The position numbers were made by a program, and so were the translations under genes. Shown piece by piece: positions 1 to 5,510 of a stretch of DNA of 5,510 bases. The stretch's first letter is position 1, and every line of letters starts with the position of its first letter. The DNA comes from Gemmatimonadota bacterium (GTDB lineage: Bacteria; Gemmatimonadota; Gemmatimonadetes; Gemmatimonadales; Gemmatimonadaceae): assembly GCA_023249395.1 (NCBI GenBank), contig JAHFCS010000172.1:1-5510 (forward strand), given 5' to 3'. The notes beneath the pieces were generated by a model. The model saw only the letters and a program-made list of their open reading frames with translations, was not told the DNA's origin and searched no databases.

Positions 1-224
1 GTCGTGACAATGTTCTCGATCTCCGAGCTGGCCCGCGCATCGAGCAGCGGGATGGTGTTGATGAGGACATCCTGGTTGGGCAGCAATCGCCCGGCCTGCT
101 TAAGCTCGGCTACGGCTGCGCGCGCCTCGATGCAAGCCTTGAGCACAGGCTTGCTCTCCAGGTCCACGCGTGGCGGGAGGTGAGGAAGGCGATTATAAGG
201 CTTTGCAGGATTAAAACCTGGCAC
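1..224 (-). CDS. Fic/DOC-family protein, N-terminal part (runs off the window)
   Basis: This is the first 74 codons of a protein that continues beyond position 1. Read on the minus strand it begins VPGFNPAKPYNRLPHLPPRV, followed by DLESKPVLKACIEAR, a Leu-Pro-Asn-Gln turn, and the segment LLDARASSEIENIVTT at the window edge. The LPxLPP start, the DLE(S/T)xxVLKA helix and the ASSxIEnIvTT stretch are typical of the Fic N-terminal domain, which contains the inhibitory helix in many Fic AMP-transferases; S-x-x-x-E-N/G is the usual form of the inhibitory motif. The catalytic HPFxxGNGR motif would lie outside the window, so activity cannot be judged. Fic proteins usually transfer AMP from ATP to a target protein. 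The start is uncertain: GTG at 224 lies just before the conserved part but lacks a clear ribosome binding site; GTG at 251 is in frame and has GGAG only 2 nt upstream. A TGA further upstream closes the frame. It is separated from the catabolic genes by its own promoter. Confidence 0.8.
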   Translation of the reverse strand, partial: MPGFNPAKPYNRLPHLPPRVDLESKPVLKACIEARAAVAELKQAGRLLPNQDVLINTIPLLDARASSEIENIVT

Positions 225-260
225 GACGGGACTGGGCTTGTGGTTCGACACCTCTCCGCT

Positions 261-283
261 ACCTGTCGCTCAGATCGACAGGT
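261..283. repeat. Inverted repeat ACCTGTCG / CGACAGGT in the fic leader
   Basis: A perfect 8-bp inverted repeat (261-268 and 276-283) has a 7-base loop. It lies between the predicted transcription start and the fic start, and is nested inside a second perfect 8-bp pair, TTCGACAC (244-251) with GTGTCGAA (293-300). It could fold as an RNA hairpin in the leader, but it also shares the TGTCG core of the promoter dyad and may be another protein-binding site. No T-run follows it on the minus strand, so it does not look like a terminator. Confidence 0.5.
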
Positions 284-293
284 CGGAAGAACG

Positions 294-321
294 TGTCGAA
301 AAAATAGCATACTTTCGACAT
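294..321. promoter_or_regulatory. Candidate operator dyad TGTCGAAA-N12-TTTCGACA
   Basis: A perfect 8-bp inverted repeat (294-301 and 314-321) has its half-sites 20 bp apart centre to centre, about two helical turns, as expected for a dimeric DNA-binding protein. It brackets the -10 box of the predicted fic promoter. A further TTCGACA copy lies at 244-250. The regulator is unknown; autoregulation by the Fic protein or a nearby helix-turn-helix protein is possible but not shown here. Confidence 0.5.
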
Positions 322-335
322 ATGCGCCAGTCAAC
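307..335 (-). promoter_or_regulatory. Predicted sigma70-type promoter of the fic gene
   Basis: On the minus strand a -35 box TTGACT (335-330) is followed after exactly 17 bp by a -10 box TATGCT (312-307). This is close to the consensus TTGACA-N17-TATAAT, and transcription would start near 300, about 75 bp before the fic start at 224. The stretch is markedly more AT-rich than its surroundings. The half-sites of a dyad (294-321) lie in the spacer and just after the -10 box, so a bound protein would be expected to repress. This is prediction from sequence only. Confidence 0.6.
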
Positions 336-413
336 AGAGTCGCCAACGCGCGAAAACGCTGCACACGCTACCCCGTTCGTAGCCGCCGCCGCCGTGCAAC
401 GCGGACGTCTACC

Positions 414-1805
414 TTATTGCAACCCCGCCGAAGATCTTGGCAACCACTGCCCCCGCCCTTCGCGCCCGACGACCGCGTAATCCTCAACGATCACATCTCC
501 TCGCGAGAGAGTAGTCCGCGCGAACCCCGCCAGATCCCAGCCATCGTACGGCGACCAATCCGCATTCGTCTCCATCGTGTTGCAGCTCACAGTTCTCGTC
601 GAAGAGGGATGAATGATCGCGAGATCTGCATCGCTGCCAACTTCGAGCGCACCTTTCCTTGGATACAATCCCATGATTTTTGCGGGATTGGTGCTCAGCT
701 TCGTCACCATCTCCTCGAGCGACAGGCGCTTCTTCAACACACCGTGCGTGTACGTGATCGGAAGCAACGTCTCGAGCCCCGGCATCCCCATCGGGATCTT
801 CGTCCAGTCACCCTCCCACATCGCTTTCTGATCGCGCGTGAAGGTGCACGTGTCGGTCGAAACCACCGACACCTCGCCGTGCTTCAATCCCTGCCACAAC
901 CGCTCTGAATCCGCCGGCTTCTTGAGCTGCGGACAACACGCGTAGAGATGCCCATCGTCTCGGCCGAACACGGAATCATCTAGAACCAGGTATTGCGCAC
1001 AGGTCTCAGCAACGACTGGCACTCCACGTGCCTGCGCGGCCTTCACGATCTCTGTACCCTCGGCCGTCGACATGTGTACGATGTAGAGTTGGCCGCCCGT
1101 CACCTCCGACCACATCACAACCCGCTGAATCGCCTCAGCCTCAACAAAGTTCGGGCGCGTCATCGCGTGAAGACGCGCGCCGTACTTCTTCATCAGCTCC
1201 GGTGTGTGATGTCGCGAGATGAGCTCGTCGAGAACGTCTGCTGACTCGGCGTGGACGAGCAGCATCGTCCCGTATTCCTTCATCTTCTCGAGCGTTCCGA
1301 AAAGCGCGCGGTCGTCGGACTGCCAACCCTCCGACTTGTAGATCATGAACTCCTTGAACGTCGTGAAGCCACGATAGACCATGCCCTTGATCTGATCCTT
1401 GTGCTCGTTCCACCGCGTGATGCAGATGTGAAACGTGTAATCGATCAACGCCTTCCCCTCGGCCTTCTTCATCCAGTTGTCGGCGGCCATCTCGAGCGAG
1501 TCACCGGCGTAGGGAATCGCGAAATCGATCAGCGTCGTCACACCGCCGCGCGCACCGGCACGTGTGCCGCTCCGGTAATCATCGGATGAAACTGTGCCAC
1601 AGAACGGAAGCTCAAGATGCACGTGAACGTCGAGCACGCCAGGAATGACGTGATGGCCCGACGCGTCAATGACTTTCGTGTCGGGCGCCGCAACGAGATC
1701 GGGCGCAATGGTCGCGATTTTCTCGCCAACGATTCCAATATCGATTTTCGACGTCCCGCGAGGCGTGACGACGTTTCCCCCGCGAACTATCGTATCGAAT
1801 CTCAC
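414..1805 (-). CDS. Dihydropyrimidinase / D-hydantoinase family cyclic amidohydrolase
   Basis: This 463-aa protein of the amidohydrolase superfamily should open the ring of dihydrouracil or dihydrothymine to N-carbamoyl-beta-alanine or its methyl homologue. The metal site is readable: HxH in DVHVHLE (His61, His63), the lysine expected to be carboxylated in GFTTFKEFMIYK (Lys151), His185 in LLVHAES, His244 in YIVHMST and Asp318 in VVSTDTCTF. These positions match closely the family's usual layout near 59, 61, 150, 183, 239 and 315. Tyr156 corresponds to the substrate-contacting tyrosine after the lysine. The length is normal for the family. The start is GTG at 1805: it overlaps the aminotransferase TGA as GTGA and directly precedes the conserved beta-strand RFDTIVRGGNVVTPRG; an AGGCGG lies 10 nt upstream. 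An ATG at 1877 would add 24 unrelated residues. The Asp motif reads D-T-C, where many hydantoinases have D-H-C. An allantoinase or other hydantoinase substrate cannot be excluded, but the neighbours favour pyrimidines. Confidence 0.9.
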   Translation of the reverse strand: MRFDTIVRGGNVVTPRGTSKIDIGIVGEKIATIAPDLVAAPDTKVIDASGHHVIPGVLDVHVHLELPFCGTVSSDDYRSGTRAGARGGVTTLIDFAIPYAGDSLEMAADNWMKKAEGKALIDYTFHICITRWNEHKDQIKGMVYRGFTTFKEFMIYKSEGWQSDDRALFGTLEKMKEYGTMLLVHAESADVLDELISRHHTPELMKKYGARLHAMTRPNFVEAEAIQRVVMWSEVTGGQLYIVHMSTAEGTEIVKAAQARGVPVVAETCAQYLVLDDSVFGRDDGHLYACCPQLKKPADSERLWQGLKHGEVSVVSTDTCTFTRDQKAMWEGDWTKIPMGMPGLETLLPITYTHGVLKKRLSLEEMVTKLSTNPAKIMGLYPRKGALEVGSDADLAIIHPSSTRTVSCNTMETNADWSPYDGWDLAGFARTTLSRGDVIVEDYAVVGREGRGQWLPRSSAGLQ

Positions 1806-3184
1806 GCTGATTCTACCGCCTGGAGCGCACGATGAATCACTTCCAGCGCGTAATCGGCATCCTCCGCGGTAATGCACATCGGCGGCTTGATTCGAAGCAC
1901 ATTGCCGTCAATCCCGCCCTTGCCGATGAGCACCCCCATCGCGCGCGCCTCCTCCAGAACCTGGAGGGTCTCCGCCTTCGCCGGCTCCTTCGTCCCGCGA
2001 TCGCGCACCAGCTCGACGCCGAGCATGAGTCCCATACCGCGAACGTCACCGATGAGATCATGCTCGGACATCAATTGCGTCAGTCCCGACTTCAACCGCT
2101 TGCCGATGACGCGCGAATTCTCCTGCAATCCATCTTCGTCGATTACGTCGAGTACGGCGAGCCCCGCGGCCATGCACACGGGATTTCCGCCGAAAGTATT
2201 GAAATGAACCCGCTGGGTGAGCGCCTGCGCGATCTCCATCCGCGTCGTCACGGCCGCGAGAGGAACACCGTTGCCGATGCCCTTCGCCATCACCACGAGG
2301 TCGGGAACGACGTCGAAGTTCTGGAATCCCCAGTAATGATCCCCCGTGCGACCGAAGCCGGTCTGAACTTCGTCGGCGATGCAGAGGCCGCCGTGCTCGC
2401 GAACGATCGCGTAAACCTCCCTGAGATAATTGGGCGCGCCGTACGTCGTCCCGCCAACTCCCTGAATGGGCTCGGAGATGAACGCCGCGATCGAGCCCGA
2501 CGTTCCGAAGCGAATGAGATCCTTCAGATCAGCAGCGCTCTTCGTCGCGATCTCTTCGGGCGTGCCGGTGAACGGACTTCGATACGGATCGGGGCAGACG
2601 GTGTGATGCACGCCGGTCGCGACATTGACCGGATACTTCCATGTGCTGTGCGACGTCAATGTGTTGCTCGCCGGCGAGGCACCGTGATACGAGTTCCGGA
2701 CAGCGATGACGTCGGCGTTTCCGGTGTAAAGCCGGGCCATCTGGATCGCGAGGTCATTCGCCTCGCTGCCGCTGTTGACGAAGTAGGTGACGTCGAGACC
2801 AGCCGGCATCTTCGACGACAACTTCTTCGCCAGTTCCGGCATGTTGGGGTGCAGATAGATCGTCGTCGCATGCTGCAGCGTGTCCACCTGCTCCTTGATC
2901 TTCGCCGTCACCTTCGGATGGCAGTGCCCACAGGAAACCGTGACGATTCCCGCTAACATGTCGAGATACCGCCGGCCAGTCTCGTCGTAGAGATACTGCA
3001 TGTATCCCTCGACGATCATCAGCGGTTCCTTGTAATACGCAAAGATCGCCGGGTTGCAGTACTCCTTTCGCATCGCCAGCACCTCGGCGCGCGAAGGGCC
3101 GTTGTACGGCTGCGGCTGATGATCGGTGTGGGGCATCTGAAGACCGCTACCCGTGGCCCGCTGCGGGCTAACCGTTGCGGTCAT
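1802..3184 (-). CDS. Class-III PLP aminotransferase, AGXT2 / beta-aminoisobutyrate-pyruvate type
   Basis: This 460-aa fold-type I PLP enzyme probably moves the amino group of beta-alanine or (R)-3-amino-2-methylpropanoate to pyruvate or glyoxylate, giving malonate or methylmalonate semialdehyde. Visible landmarks, in order, are NPAIFAYYKEPLMIVEG (44-60), SGSEAND (138-144, phosphate binding), SYHG (165-168, ring stacking), IADEVQTGFGRTG (269-281, Asp271 for the pyridine nitrogen), VVMAKGIGNGVPLAAV (297-312, Lys301 forming the Schiff base) and NTFGGNP (329-335). The YYKEPLMIVEG start and VSCGHCHPKV segment are typical of the AGXT2 branch rather than of ornithine or GABA aminotransferases. The start is uncertain: ATG at 3184 gives the longest frame, but family similarity begins only after an in-frame ATG at 3136 (MPHTDHQPQPYNGPS), and neither has a good ribosome binding site. 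Its stop codon overlaps the dihydropyrimidinase start, so the two are probably translationally coupled. Other omega-amino acid substrates remain possible. Confidence 0.9.
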   Translation of the reverse strand: MTATVSPQRATGSGLQMPHTDHQPQPYNGPSRAEVLAMRKEYCNPAIFAYYKEPLMIVEGYMQYLYDETGRRYLDMLAGIVTVSCGHCHPKVTAKIKEQVDTLQHATTIYLHPNMPELAKKLSSKMPAGLDVTYFVNSGSEANDLAIQMARLYTGNADVIAVRNSYHGASPASNTLTSHSTWKYPVNVATGVHHTVCPDPYRSPFTGTPEEIATKSAADLKDLIRFGTSGSIAAFISEPIQGVGGTTYGAPNYLREVYAIVREHGGLCIADEVQTGFGRTGDHYWGFQNFDVVPDLVVMAKGIGNGVPLAAVTTRMEIAQALTQRVHFNTFGGNPVCMAAGLAVLDVIDEDGLQENSRVIGKRLKSGLTQLMSEHDLIGDVRGMGLMLGVELVRDRGTKEPAKAETLQVLEEARAMGVLIGKGGIDGNVLRIKPPMCITAEDADYALEVIHRALQAVESA

Positions 3185-3187
3185 GGC

Positions 3188-3199
3188 TCGGCGCGCCGA
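3188..3199. repeat. Perfect 12-bp palindrome TCGGCGCGCCGA before the aminotransferase start
   Basis: The palindrome ends 3 bp before the ATG at 3184, where a ribosome binding site would be expected. If 3184 were the true start, this sequence would replace the Shine-Dalgarno region and could be masked in a hairpin; this is one reason to consider the alternative start at 3136. Confidence 0.4.
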
Positions 3200-3211
3200 T
3201 ATGGGGAAATT

Positions 3212-3238
3212 ACCGCGGAGAACGCGGAGAACACGGAG
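3212..3238. repeat. Three tandem 9-bp units (ACCGCGGAG / AACGCGGAG / AACACGGAG)
   Basis: Three consecutive near-identical 9-mers occupy the gap between two genes. The pattern and its flanks (TTACCGCGGAGAACGCGGAG and onward into AAAGA) resemble a low-complexity intergenic repeat family that is scattered in many soil-bacterial genomes and is often mistranslated as a peptide with NAENTEK. That resemblance is from memory; within this window only one copy is seen. No gene is proposed on it. Confidence 0.6.
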
Positions 3239-3278
3239 AAAGACTCTTTACGGGGGAAAAACATAGAAAATCCTCTAA

Positions 3279-4418
3279 TCAAGCGATCGTCGGCGCCACC
3301 TCGGGCGCCGCGTAGCCTTCGACCACGTCGTACCCGCCCGCATAATCGGAAGGATTCGGACGCCGAATGTCCGACTGGAGCACGACGCGATCGCGGCGAC
3401 TCCCGCGGAAATCCTCGAGCGAATGCCAGCCGTCGCTCGCCTCGTGCTTCTCGAGGAACTCACGGTACTGCTGGTTGAGCTTCTTGATGACGTTGGGACC
3501 GATCGCGTGATCGAGCATCGCCGCGGTGCATACCTGCACGGTGCCGCAGCCGAGCATGAAGTAGCTGATCGCCTGCGCCATGTCGGTGATGCCGCCGATT
3601 CCGGAGAAGCTCTTGTCGGGGAACGCCTTGGTGAGCGAGGCCATCTTCGCGAGCGCGAGCGGAAGAATTGCCGGCCCACCCAGTCCACCGCTCGATACGT
3701 AGCCGTCAACGTTGATCTCGAAGTCCAGCGTGTCGAGGTCGATGAGCGGAAGGGAAGGGAACGTGTTCGACGAAACAATCGCGTCAGCCCCGCCGCGGAA
3801 GCACGCCCCAGCTTCGACGACAATGTCAGCCGTCGCTGGAGTGAGCTTGCACCACACTGGAACCGTCGCCACTTCCTTCACCGCCTCGGTGACAGTCGAG
3901 CAAAGGACCGAGTCCTTGCCGATGTTCGACCCCATGTCCTTTCTGTCCATGTGAGGACAGGAGAAGTTGAGCTCGAGCCCGTCGGCGCCTGCCTCCTGGC
4001 ATGCCTTTGCGAGCAGTTGCCAGTTGCCGAGCTCCTTGTCGTTGCCTGAGCCGGCCATGATGGACGCGATGAGAACGCGGTTCGGATACGCGTCCTTGAT
4101 CCGGCGAATGCGCGGCTCCCACCAGTCAATCGCCTTGTCGGAGATCAGCTCCCAGTTCCACGACGAATGAAGCGCCGCGTTCGGCGCCTTTTTCATCGAC
4201 ACTGCCGCCGTCTCCGGCGAGGTCCGCATGAACTTGGCTTTAGCGCCGTAGACGTTCACGACGGGATGGAGTCCGATGGTCTTGGTGACGACTCCTCCCC
4301 ATCCGGCTTCGTAGGCCCGCAGGATGTTGCTCTCGGACTCAGTCGGCGGCGCCGACTAGAGCATGAAAGGATTCTCGAAATGAATTCCAGTGAATTCCAC
4401 TGAAGTGTCGACAGCCAT
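3279..4418 (-). pseudogene. preA: PreA-like dihydropyrimidine dehydrogenase, interrupted by an in-frame TAG at codon 21
   Basis: The frame from ATG 4418 to TGA 3281-3279 spans 379 codons and matches the FMN-binding barrel of dihydropyrimidine dehydrogenase/PreA, which reduces uracil and thymine. It starts MAVDTSVEFTGIHFENPFML, then a TAG (4358-4356), then continues without frame change as SAPPTESESNILRAYEAGWG and GGVVTKTIGLHPVVNVYG. Homologues read FML(A/S)SAPPT here, so one substitution (TCG to TAG) explains it. The remainder is intact: ELNFSCPHM (149-157), KLTP (191-194), SSNT (216-219), SGGLGGPAI (243-251), SGIGGI (272-277) and GCGTVQVCTAAM (290-301). Restart at GTG 4259 would lose the first barrel strand and part of the FMN site, so such a product would probably be inactive. 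There are no cysteines in the last 82 residues, so the C-terminal ferredoxin domain of E. coli PreA is absent. A good ribosome binding site and a 15-bp gap to the dehydrogenase gene place it in the operon. Recent nonsense mutation, sequencing error or readthrough are all possible. Confidence 0.8.
4356..4358 (-). other. In-frame TAG within preA (codon 21)
   Basis: The minus strand reads ATG CTC TAG TCG GCG CCG CCG. The conserved residues on both sides (NPFML before, SAPPTES after) are in the same frame, so this is a point change, not an indel. The other four gene ends in the window use TAA (414, 4434) and TGA (1802, 3279), so TAG is not otherwise seen as a stop here. Confidence 0.85.
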
Positions 4419-4423
4419 CGATT

Positions 4424-4430
4424 TCTCCCT
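4424..4430 (-). promoter_or_regulatory. Ribosome binding site of preA (AGGGAGA)
   Basis: AGGGAGA lies 5 nt before the ATG at 4418 on the minus strand. It is the best Shine-Dalgarno sequence in the window and settles 4418 as the original preA start, upstream of the TAG. This shows that the short frame beginning at GTG 4259 is not the natural gene. Confidence 0.7.
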
Positions 4431-4433
4431 GTT

Positions 4434-5510
4434 TTAGCTCATCCAGTTGGTGCCGTGCTCGCGATTCCATTTCGTGGTCATCTTCTTCGACTTGGTCCAG
4501 AACTCGATCGACCCGCGGCCGGTGATGTCGCCGACTCCGAAGTGCGACTCGTTCCACCCGCCGAACGAGAACGGCTCGCGGGGAACCGGAACGCCAACGT
4601 TCACGCCGACCATCCCCGCGCTCGCGTTTTCCATCACGTAGCGCGCAGTGGCACCGCTCTCGGTGAACACCGACGCCGCGTTGCCGTACGGTGACGCGTT
4701 CTCCACCCCGAGGGCTTCATCGAGGTCCCGCGTGCGGATGATCACCAACACCGGGCCGAACACTTCCTCCTGTGCGATCAGCATGTCGGGGGTGACGTAG
4801 TCGATGATCGTCGGCCCGACGTAATAGCCGTTCTCCTTGCCTTCTACAACGGTCTTTCGACCATCCACAAGCACAATTGCGCCGGCCTTCTCTGCTTCGG
4901 TGATGTACTTCTCGATCCGGTCGCGTGCCTCCGCGGAGATAACGGGGCCGAGGTTCTCGCCGGGGACGATCATGCGCGCGTAGTGGATCATCCGCTGGAT
5001 GATGTGATCGGTGTCCGAGACCGCGACCATTACCGATGCCGCCATGCACCTCTGTCCTGCGCAGCCCGACATCGACGCGACGACGTTCGACGACGTCATC
5101 TCGAGGTCGGCGTCGGGCATCACGATGAGATGATTCTTAGCACCGCCCAGCGCGAGAACCCGCTTGAGATTCGCCGTGCCTCGGCGATAGACGAGCTTGG
5201 CGACCTTCGTCGAGCCGACGAAGCTGATCGCCTCGATGCCGGAATGGTCGCAGATCGCTTCGACGACGTCCCTTCCGCCGTGCACGACCTGGAAAACGCC
5301 TTCGGGCAGTCCCGCCTCGCGCAACAGCTCGGCGATTCGATTGCTGCTGAGCGGAACCAGTTCGGACGGCTTCAGGATCATGCAGTTGCCGAGGGCGATC
5401 GCGTTGGGGATCGTCCAGTTCGGCACCATGTTCGGGAAGTTGAATGGCGTAATGGAGGCGACGACGCCGAGTGGGAAGCGCTCGATCCTGCATTCCACGC
5501 CGCGACTCAC
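4434..5510 (-). CDS. mmsA: CoA-acylating (methyl)malonate-semialdehyde dehydrogenase, C-terminal 358 codons
   Basis: The 5' part of this gene lies beyond position 5510; about 140 residues of a usual 500-residue protein are missing. It would convert malonate or methylmalonate semialdehyde with NAD+ and CoA to acetyl- or propionyl-CoA plus CO2. Counted from the first full codon in the window, it shows PLGVVASITPFNFPNMVP (13-30), ILKPSE (45-50, NAD binding), FVGSTKVAK (97-105), LGGAKNHLIVMPDADLE (121-137), the catalytic cysteine in AGQRCMA (Cys155), EEVFGPVL (248-255) and PFSFGGWNES (313-322). GAKNH where ordinary aldehyde dehydrogenases have the general-base glutamate is the mark of the CoA-acylating MmsA branch. 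The final residues TTKWNREHGTNWMS precede TAA at 4436-4434. GTG at 5510 is an internal valine, not a start. Its product fits directly after the aminotransferase encoded downstream; the same enzyme also serves valine and inositol breakdown in other bacteria. Confidence 0.92.
   Translation of the reverse strand: MSRGVECRIERFPLGVVASITPFNFPNMVPNWTIPNAIALGNCMILKPSELVPLSSNRIAELLREAGLPEGVFQVVHGGRDVVEAICDHSGIEAISFVGSTKVAKLVYRRGTANLKRVLALGGAKNHLIVMPDADLEMTSSNVVASMSGCAGQRCMAASVMVAVSDTDHIIQRMIHYARMIVPGENLGPVISAEARDRIEKYITEAEKAGAIVLVDGRKTVVEGKENGYYVGPTIIDYVTPDMLIAQEEVFGPVLVIIRTRDLDEALGVENASPYGNAASVFTESGATARYVMENASAGMVGVNVGVPVPREPFSFGGWNESHFGVGDITGRGSIEFWTKSKKMTTKWNREHGTNWMS

Larger units (their letters stand above)
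225..413. other. Intergenic region between dihydropyrimidinase and fic genes
   Basis: This 189-bp stretch carries the fic promoter and its half-site array in positions 244-335. Positions 336-413 hold a short GCC-triplet run (382-393) and nothing else that I can assign. I see no hairpin with a T-run ending the catabolic operon, so its termination point is not visible; transcription could run into fic or end by a factor-dependent route. Confidence 0.6.
3185..3278. other. Intergenic gap between preA and the aminotransferase gene
   Basis: This 94-bp gap interrupts an otherwise tightly packed gene set. It holds the 9-bp tandem repeat (3212-3238), the 12-bp palindrome TCGGCGCGCCGA (3188-3199) immediately before the aminotransferase start, and an A-rich stretch at 3255-3270. 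I found no promoter with acceptable spacing and no hairpin followed by a T-run on the minus strand. Transcription may simply read through from the upstream genes. Confidence 0.6.

Noticed and set aside
191..200. TATAAT-like sequence on the minus strand
   Set aside because: It is inside the conserved KPYNRLP coding part of the Fic protein and has no -35 box at proper distance.
180..908. Open frame of 242 codons on the plus strand
   Set aside because: It runs across the fic promoter and the antisense of the dihydropyrimidinase; its composition is Arg-rich and low in complexity, typical of a shadow frame.
1832..2956. Long open frame of 374 codons on the plus strand
   Set aside because: It lies fully antisense to the aminotransferase gene, is very rich in Arg and His as expected from the complement of a GC-rich gene, and matches no family I recognise.
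3260..3282. Possible promoter for the aminotransferase (TTGATT and TATGTT on the minus strand)
   Set aside because: The spacing between the two hexamers is only 11 bp, too short for a sigma70 promoter.
3119..3478. Plus-strand frame containing a NAENTEK-like peptide
   Set aside because: The peptide is only the translation of the 9-bp repeat, and the rest is antisense to preA and the aminotransferase.
4381..4400. Direct repeat TGAATTCCAG / TGAATTCCAC at the preA N-terminus
   Set aside because: The repeat encodes the normal VEFTGIH segment expected at the PreA start, so it is not an insertion or duplication.

Overview
The window reads as a piece of a bacterial chromosome of fairly high GC content. 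Everything that looks coding lies on the minus strand, so transcription runs from position 5510 toward 1. The lineage cannot be fixed from this sequence. A 9-bp GCGGAGAAC-type tandem repeat at 3212-3238 resembles dispersed intergenic repeats I associate with soil phyla such as Gemmatimonadota, Acidobacteriota and Planctomycetota, but this is only a weak hint.

Positions 5510 to 414 form a catabolic gene cluster that fits the reductive pyrimidine (uracil/thymine) pathway. In transcription order it holds: (1) the last 358 codons of a CoA-acylating methylmalonate/malonate-semialdehyde dehydrogenase (MmsA type); (2) 15 bp later, a PreA-like dihydropyrimidine dehydrogenase gene interrupted by an in-frame TAG at codon 21; (3) after a 94-bp gap carrying the repeat, a class-III PLP aminotransferase of the AGXT2 / beta-aminoisobutyrate type; (4) overlapping it by a GTGA junction, a dihydropyrimidinase/hydantoinase. 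Together they could reduce the pyrimidine (PreA), open the ring (dihydropyrimidinase), transaminate beta-alanine or beta-aminoisobutyrate (aminotransferase) and oxidise the semialdehyde to acetyl- or propionyl-CoA (MmsA). The ureidopropionase step and a PreT-type electron-transfer subunit are not in the window.

Positions 413 to 225 are non-coding. They hold a good sigma70-like promoter pointing leftward (TTGACT, 17-bp spacer, TATGCT) embedded in five alternating TGTCG/CGACA half-sites. This promoter should drive the gene that starts near 224 and leaves the window at position 1, the N-terminal 74 codons of a Fic/DOC-family protein. The Fic gene looks separate from the catabolic operon.

The two points most worth a second look are the single nonsense codon in an otherwise intact preA reading frame and the alternating half-site array over the fic promoter. 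I saw no RNA gene, CRISPR array, insertion sequence or convincing intrinsic terminator.
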